Assembly: GCF_010015585.1 (NCBI RefSeq)
Contig: NW_022985073.1
Span: forward strand, 552,923 to 616,922
Direction: 5' to 3'
DNA length: 64,000 nucleotides
Source of the DNA: Eremomyces bilateralis CBS 781.70
Taxonomy: Eukaryota > Ascomycota > Dothideomycetes > Eremomycetales > Eremomycetaceae
The position numbers and the translations under genes were made by a program. Positions 57,151-64,000 of this stretch are shown piece by piece. The notes beneath the pieces were generated by a model. The model was not told where the DNA came from. It did not search any database and saw only the letters and a program-made list of their open reading frames with translations. The stretch's first letter is position 1. Each line of letters begins with the position of its first letter.

Positions 57151-58796
57151 ATGTCGCTCCCAGCCAGTGTCGAGCATGGCGTCTACGACTCCATCACGCA
57201 GCACATCGGTCACACACCTCTCGTCCGGTTGAACCGCATTCCTCAGTCACTCGGCATCAAATGTCCCGTCTACGCAAAGGTCGAGCTCTTCAACGCAGGC
57301 GGCAGCGTCAAAGACCGCATCGCCTTGCGTATGATCGAAGAAGCAGAAAAATCCGGGCGCATCAAGCCAGGGGACACCTTGATCGAACCCACGTCCGGAA
57401 ACACGGGCATCGGGCTTGCCTTGGTGGGCGCGGTGAAGGGCTACAAGACCATCATTACGTTGCCGGAGAAAATGTCGCCGGAAAAGGTCGCCGTGCTGCG
57501 TGCGTTGAAGAGTGAGATCATTCGCACGCCCACGGAGGCGGCATTTGACAGCCCGGAGAGCCATATCAGCGTGGCGATACGGCTGCAGAAAGAGCTGCCG
57601 AACGCGCATATCCTGGATCAGTATGCTAATCCGGATAACCCGCTGGCTCATGAGAAAGGGACGGCGGAGGAGATTTGGGCGCAGACGGGCGGGAAGGTGG
57701 CGATGGTGGTTGCGGGTGCAGGGACGGGCGGCACTGTGACGGGAATCGGGAGGGGGTTGAAGAAGCGGAAAAACGACATCAAGGTCATTGCTGCGGATCC
57801 GGAGGGGAGCATCTTGGCCTTACCGGAATCGATAAACGAAGCGCATAAGAATGAGCCATACAAGGTGGAAGGGATCGGATATGACTTCATTCCGGAGGTG
57901 CTCGACCGAAAGATTGTGGACAAATGGTACAAGACGGATGATAGCGAGTCGTTCATGTATGCACGACGATTGATCGCGGAGGAAGGCCTACTGGTAGGCG
58001 GAAGCAGTGGCAGCGCGATGGCCGCGATGGTGAAGGCCGTCAAGGATTTCCCAGATCTGGACAAAGACTCGATCATCGTGGTTGTGCTGCCGGACAGCAT
58101 AAGGAGCTATCTCAGCAAGGTGAGAAGCCCTCTTGATTTTCCGATCTCGATTTTATCGGGAAAGCTAAGCGAAGTTCTTCATCTGCTAACACCATTCAGT
58201 TCGCCGACGATGACTGGCTGGCCGCCAACAACCTCCTCACGAACCCGACTCCCGCCATAGAGTCCCTCTCCCTCCAGCCCCCCACCGCCGCCGCAAATGC
58301 CGACCCCTTCGGCGACGCAACCATCGCCTCCCTCCGACTCAAGCCGCTCACCTCCCTCCCGCTCACCGCACCCTGTGACGAAGCCGCCGAGACCATGCGC
58401 GACCGCGGGTTCGACCAACTGCCCGTGTGCACGGCATCAGGGAAGCGCCTCGTCGGGCTGCTGACGCTCGGCAACCTGCTCAGCTTCCTCGGCAGCGGAC
58501 GGGCGGTGCCGACCGACCCGATCGAGAAGGTCATGTTTGATTTCCGGGCGATGGAGCCGGTAGGCGTGGATCCGTTGGTGGAGGGGCGAGAAGGGGAGAT
58601 TAAGGGGAGGCGGACGCACGATCGGTTCGTGGAGATCACGGTGGGGACGCCGTTGAAGGCGTTAAGTCGGTTCTTCGAATGGAATAGTGCAGCGATCGTG
58701 ACGGAGAAGCAGGAGACGGGAGGGATGAAGGCGGTGGCGGTGGTGACGAAGGTGGACCTGTTGTCGTGGTTGGTGAGGCAGAAGTCGAGACGTTGA
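57151..58796 (+). CDS. CBS: Cystathionine beta-synthase
   Basis: A PLP enzyme of the transsulfuration pathway, joining serine and homocysteine to cystathionine. Exons 57151-58119 and 58200-58796 give 521 aa. The catalytic core has NAGGSVKDR (PLP Lys54), [10 protein letters not shown] (81-90), [10 protein letters not shown] phosphate loop and [12 protein letters not shown]. The C-terminus carries a Bateman module of two CBS motifs: [20 protein letters not shown] followed by [12 protein letters not shown], and [20 protein letters not shown] followed by [11 protein letters not shown]. As in the yeast enzyme, there is no N-terminal haem-binding domain. The 80-nt intron falls at the junction of the catalytic core and linker. 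It diverges from acireductone dioxygenase, so both may share regulation by sulfur supply. Confidence 0.96.
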
Positions 58797-61700
58797 ACAA
58801 GGTCGTGATGACTGGCGCATTTGACTTTCCTACTGTATCATAGATCAATATTGGACGATATAATATGATAGATAGACGGTTCGTGGGCGATGGAGCGAAG
58901 CAGAGTGGTAATGGATCGATAGCGTGCGTGATGTTACCATCATATTTTCTAGATTAATACTCGATCGATTATTTATGTGTCAACCTGGAGGTGCCTAATA
59001 CACACACCTACGCTATACCATACCGCCGAATGCAATACCAGACGATGTTCTACCAAATGCGCCCACCAAAGCGGATGAAACGAGGTTCGTTCATCGTATA
59101 CATCGGCGCAAACTCGGCCTCTATAGGCGAAGGGTGGATGATGACTTTCAGTCTACTACGGGCCATGAGACTCGATGGGATGGAGATGATCGCCCAACAT
59201 CGACTACATCCGCAGATACATAGTCTAAGACCTGATTGTTCAGACCGACGAGGATTCACATTGAGTTCGACGGAAGGGAATTTGGAGACGGTGAGTTGGG
59301 TCTCGCCTCATCAGGTGAGAGATGAATTCGTGGTCGGATGTTGAACGCTGTTTTGACTGATACTACTGTTTTGCATCCGTTGTTCGAACTTTGAAAACGA
59401 AATTGGATAGGTGACGCACGAGTCGTACGTCATGAGAGGTATTTTAAGAGAAACAGCGATGATTAGTACTATCTTCATTACAGCGGGACACACCAAGTCG
59501 TCCTCCATAAAAACGGTCCCTTCCGTCAGTACCTCTTCTTTGGGGACTGATATCTATCGTAGACAACCAGAACTAGCTGCCAAATCTAGAGCAGAAAAGG
59601 GGCTCCAGAAGCCAAATGATGCATTAATTGAGATAGACAGGTAATAATGGCTGACCGACTGAAGGCACTCCACATCGACACGAATCCAGATATCGACGGA
59701 TGAAGGGAACCCTCCCCACCATGGACCATCCGTCTCCAAGCCCAACAATTCCTCGAAAATGCCGCATCTTAAATCTCCGAGGAAAATACTATTGTCATCA
59801 ATCCGAATAGGAACCGGAGAGATTGCCCTCCCCCAACCCAAGGTACTGGTCGGCAGCCATGAAAAGTCAGAGAAACGCTTACGTCTCCCATTGCCAGCGT
59901 GACCACCCCTTTGTTTGCTACCCGCAGCCCCCTCCCCCAGCTGGCCCAACCATCCTGTCCTCCTATAAGTAGTGCTCACCAGTCCATCGTGTGCAACGTA
60001 CGGAGAACGAGACCCAGCGCGGCGGATCGCACTACCATCCATCCCCAGAAAGACCTGCCCGCTGCCCCATCTGCTGCCCGTTCCCGTTCAGGCTCGCGGG
60101 CACCTGGCGGCAACAGCTGAAAGAGGGAACGCAGTCCAGCCAAACGGAGAATTGCTGACATTAGATTGACATGGATATGAGACGATGGATGTCCTGGGCA
60201 GTGGCGAGAGGTTCGCGTCGGATCCGAGGCGCGTGGATCCCGGCAGCGTTGCACACTATCGATGATCTGGAAAGGCGTTTCGACAGGATCGAGGAGGGGG
60301 CGGATATATCAGCGTCGCATAATGACTGATGCCTCCAGATAATATCGGTTCTGGGAGGTCTCGTAGGACGACATATAACAGTTGGACATGGTGTGTCGGC
60401 GCTAGCATTGCGTGCCACGATGATGTCGGCTCAGATGGTGCTGTGTCGCAGGACATGTGATTGTCATCGAATGGAAGCCCTGGCGCCGATCAGCCCTGCG
60501 TAGGTTCATCACGCCAGCTGAGCTCGATCAACCACGGTGCGGGAGGACAGAGGCCCTCCATTAAAGGGCGCATCAATTCATATGAGATTGTTGCAGCTAT
60601 GAAATGATTTGGGAGCTATGGACAGCCGAGGCCGGGACGCCCATCCGCAGGGCGCCATTGATTGTGATATCGAGCAGTCTAGACGATCTACGATCGTTGT
60701 CAGACCCGCCAGTGCCAGTGGAAGCAATCTCCGGGAGGGTCGAGAACCAGGTCCAGGAAGTATTTGAAATCATGAAAGCGTAACTTGGATACTCGGCCAT
60801 GAAATCTGTAGGGGCTAGACGACGATGTATGTTGAAACGCCGAGGTGCTCACGAATGGAGACCGTGTTGGATATGGAGATTAGGAATCCCGCGAGCACAG
60901 ATGTGCGGTGGATAGAGACGGGACGGGTAGTAGCAGGATGCCTAAGGTATGGTCACCTATCCCACGTATCTAGGATAATGTTTAAGTGAAATCCTGAAGG
61001 CTTTTCCGGTTATAGGCGGAGGTCCTTCGTGCTGAGGTTGACTGCTTTGATTACATGTGGTGGTTAAGGGACGCGCCTTACCAGTGCTCAAATGCTTACC
61101 GCAGCCATCTAGAACGACGCCATAGAGAGGATCGTCCTGGAGTCGAATCCAGGTTCTTCTAGCCACAGTAACATCGAGGAATTTCAAAACCCGGCCCATG
61201 GATATCCCATGCGGCTCCATGGTGTCTGTAATCCATGAGATCGTCCACATCTTAGTTGGACCTGGTTCCTGTGCTCACAACGTCGTAGATGAGCTACGGC
61301 AGGCAATCGTTCGGGTCGGTGGTACGTTTGAAGGAAGGGGAAGACTAGTCATGGAAATTGTTGTGTTGCGCGATCACAACCTCGAGAACAATGGAAATAG
61401 GAGTTTAGCGCAGATTAGGTGGTGCAATTGAAGTTATCAAGGACGGTCTCAACATCAGAACAAGAGAATAGTGCGACTTAGAGCATTGAACATCGTGGAA
61501 AGTAAAACAACATACATGAGGTAATACAATATGGTTCACGATAGTACAATGACCGGTGGGTCGGTTCCCGTGCCTCGGTGTGTTCAGTTTTCCACATCAT
61601 GCCACTGATTGGGAGTGTGGTTCTCTGCTGGGTGATTAATTCCCCAAACATCTCTACCCGCCAAAGGTATTGCTGTCGTGACTTCCTGGAACGCTATGTC

Positions 61701-64000
61701 TGCTGTGAAAGCGACCGACATTGCTCGCAGTGAACAGACCATGCGTTCGTGGAGCGCCCAAAGAGGCTAAACTATGCAATGATTTGAGATTTTTTGCATG
61801 GCAGAGAAGATGGTTCGCCAGATGATAGGTCTTGATCTCCAGTCTGTGGTCAGAAGATACCTGAATGGTTCTAATCATTGTCGACGTTCGGTAGTGCCAG
61901 AATCTGGTATAGCCCTTCTGAGGATCGAAAGAAATGGTGCAACCCAGGCGTAGCGATTGTACGGGGAACTTGAGGGTCTCGGAATATCTTCTGGCCACGA
62001 ATTTGAATAAACCTCACCGTTAATGGTTCCCCACATGATCTCGACAGCCTCGATTGACAACCGATTGGATGCTCACCGCTAGACACTTGGACCTAAATTA
62101 GATCATCTCTAACAGTGGCTGAAAAGCCCTGTGGTTTTGTATACTGGCGTTCTCTTCACTCGTTTGCTCACAAACATGTAGCCACAGTCGGACAACATCA
62201 TGGTTGCATTGGGGACGATCCCAGGGTCGCAACTTGACATGCATACGGCCTCCTGCATTTGCGGAACGGATTCACAGTGGCCATCGTCAAACTTCCCTCT
62301 AGTCGAGGTCATGATCCGAACGGAAGCCTACATTTCTCAAACCTTCTCGAAAGTCACTGGAAACTCCAGAAGGAGGGAAGAAATACGTTGATAATTGGAT
62401 TCGGAAATGCGCGTTTCATAGCTAGCTCTCTACCATACTTTTGGGAAGCCAGTAGCCTCGACCTGGGATTAAGATTACGCTGTCGCTTCATTGCTTATGG
62501 GGCTGGTGTTGCGAAAATATAGCTCAGACGCAAAAGAAAACCCAGAGACCGATATCGACTTAGAGAGTCAGGGAATGTGACCTGGAAAGGTGCGTCATTA
62601 TGAATAAGCGAGATGTGAGATGTGAGGAAAAATGCCCGAGATCGGCACGAAACGAGGATTTGAGGTGTCTTAGATGATTATGACATGGGCAGCAATTTTG
62701 GCATGTTTCAGGAGTTATGTTCATCAGCTCCTTTTCGGTACCGGACCGAAATAGACAATTGACACCACCTAAGACCCGACGATAGTCAGATGAGATCGAG
62801 CACGGCTCTAATATCTGAGACAACTCGCGAGTGAAACTTGTCCCAATTAGCAAAGGTTGGGCACCTGATCGATGTTGACCATATGAATGATTGATGATGA
62901 AGGAAAAGCTCCATGGTCATGAGCAGTCGTGCTCCAAAAACTTGAGGACGACAGGACTCAGTGATTCCAACGGGCCGCACCGCTGTGGGAAAACTTGTGG
63001 TGGCAGGCTGGGTACTACTCTGATTTCTTGTTTGGGTACTGAGAGGGACATTAGGACAGTTTGAATGAGCCTGGCGGTCAGGTAGATCGGAAGATGCGAT
63101 GCAAGCGGCGGTGTTGCGTTGTACAACCTCAACGGCGACGAATCTGGCTTAGGTGTCAATAGTTGAATCGACGGCCCAAGAGCTAACATTTCTCCGGTCT
63201 GAACCTTCGACTGATATAGTTCCGTCCTGTTCTTGGGAAAAAAACCTGTTCGAATGAGGCCTGGATCCAGACGGCTGGGAGAGTTAAGGGACCCGCGCTA
63301 TTGATCGTCGATGCATGCCTCGCCACTCCTAAGCAAATCGTCTGCACCCTCCTTTTCTTGCGTCGATATGAATCAATTGGGCATGGAAGCTGCAGAAGGG
63401 TTTGCTTCGCTGGATCAACACAAATCTCTCCGTTGCCTGCGAGATGGCTGGGTGCATGTCTGGTGCGAGTGTGGCGTTTCTCGAAGACCCCATAGGAGCG
63501 AAGTCTGGGTTAGCTAACCGGCTTGAATCTCGATGATTATACAGAGCACGAGACCCAACCCAGATACTAGCAATATGAAGACATGTTTCAACAGAAAGGA
63601 AATGAGCCTAGATACCGGGGGTAGTCCTGGTGAGGTGGTGAGGCTCTACACTATCAGCCCCGGTAAATGCTGAAAAGGGCAGCTCACATTGTTTCGCAGT
63701 CTGTTGCTGATAGAACAGGCACTGAAGCAACATTCCCTGCCGTGGAAGAAAACCTGTCCTGCTGACGACGGCAACGGGAAGCCGCATTAGGTCGATTGGA
63801 TTTCTTGCTACAGATGAGAGGACCAAAGCACTGCCGAGCCAGAAATGTGGTCTCATCGGAAACAGTCCCGTTAATTGCAGCTCGCACAGTCCATAAAAGT
63901 ACGGTCTGAATGTTGAGAGCCCAAATTGGCTGCCCAGATACAGTCTCCTCGGGTTGAGTGATTGTTGGATGATAATAGCGTTGAAGAGCGGAGGGGAACC
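58797..64000. other. Gene-poor region to the window end, 5.2 kb
   Basis: I found no gene I can support. Short protein-like minus-strand stretches exist near 59.6-60.2 kb (for example FLGDLRCGIFEELLGLETD), 60.6-60.9 kb, 62.1-62.3 kb (Cys-containing) and 63.6-63.9 kb, but none has a recognised domain or a consistent exon chain. They may be decayed genes, or exons of unknown genes running off the window. No tandem array or TIR was seen. Confidence 0.45.

Noticed and set aside
61050-61160. tRNA-like A and B boxes (GTGGTTAAGG and AGTCGAATCC)
   Set aside because: The T-arm stem is good but the spacing is long and no acceptor or anticodon stems form; probably chance.
1-64000. Secondary-metabolite cluster, CRISPR, prophage, retroelement or Polinton-like element
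   Set aside because: No PKS/NRPS core, no spaced direct repeats, and no reverse transcriptase, integrase or capsid-like sequence was seen.

Overview
The window is nuclear DNA of a filamentous ascomycete (Pezizomycotina). Genes are fungal in content and architecture: mostly one to seven exons, short GT-AG introns of about 48-90 nt with CTAAC or CTGAC branch-like sequences, GC-rich exons, and protein sets typical of Pezizomycotina (Epl1, Mob3/phocein, Set3, Rkm5, Spo12-like, Aim41, Cdc73, Nup170). I cannot fix the class with confidence. I see no operon, prophage, CRISPR array, rRNA gene or intact tRNA gene. There is one assembly gap (positions 1049-1273), inside the first gene.

Layout. 0.8-5 kb: EPL1 (NuA4 subunit, minus) diverges from a PPT2-like 4'-phosphopantetheinyl transferase (plus). 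5.8-8.1 kb: a four-exon gene of unknown function with three 45-residue coiled-coil repeats (minus). 9.3-13.0 kb: a MOB3/phocein gene (minus) diverges from a ZNG1-type CobW GTPase (plus). 13.4-15.9 kb: a seven-exon long-chain acyl-CoA synthetase (minus). 17.8-19.0 kb: an RKM5-like lysine methyltransferase (plus). 20.6-23.8 kb: SET3 (plus). 24.9-27.2 kb: leukotriene-A4 hydrolase/aminopeptidase (plus). 27.2-32.7 kb: gene-poor. 32.7-36.4 kb: a C2H2/fungal_trans transcription factor (plus). 37.3-37.7 kb: a small conserved fungal protein (minus).

From 37.7 to 40.3 kb the sequence is AT-richer and apparently non-coding, with a tRNA-like/SINE-like stretch. 40.3-46.6 kb is compact: SPO12-like, ureF, CDC73, an EXPERA/TMEM97 protein and a GFA-family protein. 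46.7-49.3 kb holds an unresolved spliced gene and two sets of degenerate direct repeats. 49.3-54.8 kb: AIM41 diverges from NUP170. 55.4-58.8 kb: acireductone dioxygenase (methionine salvage) diverges from cystathionine beta-synthase (transsulfuration), with a foldback/MITE-like element in their shared promoter. 58.8-64 kb: gene-poor, with no gene I can support.

The genes are mostly housekeeping genes acting in separate processes: chromatin and transcription (EPL1, SET3, CDC73, the zinc-finger factor), signalling and the cell cycle (MOB3, SPO12), metal handling (ZNG1, UreF), lipid and acyl carrier metabolism (acyl-CoA synthetase, PPT2), and sulfur metabolism (ARD and CBS). The most distinctive items are the repeat-bearing coiled-coil gene, the foldback element in the ARD-CBS promoter, a 12-nt microexon behind a GC-AG intron in ZNG1, stop-free introns in NUP170 whose lengths are multiples of three, and CACGTG palindromes in the long first intron of EPL1. 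I found no clear case of an undescribed multi-gene system.
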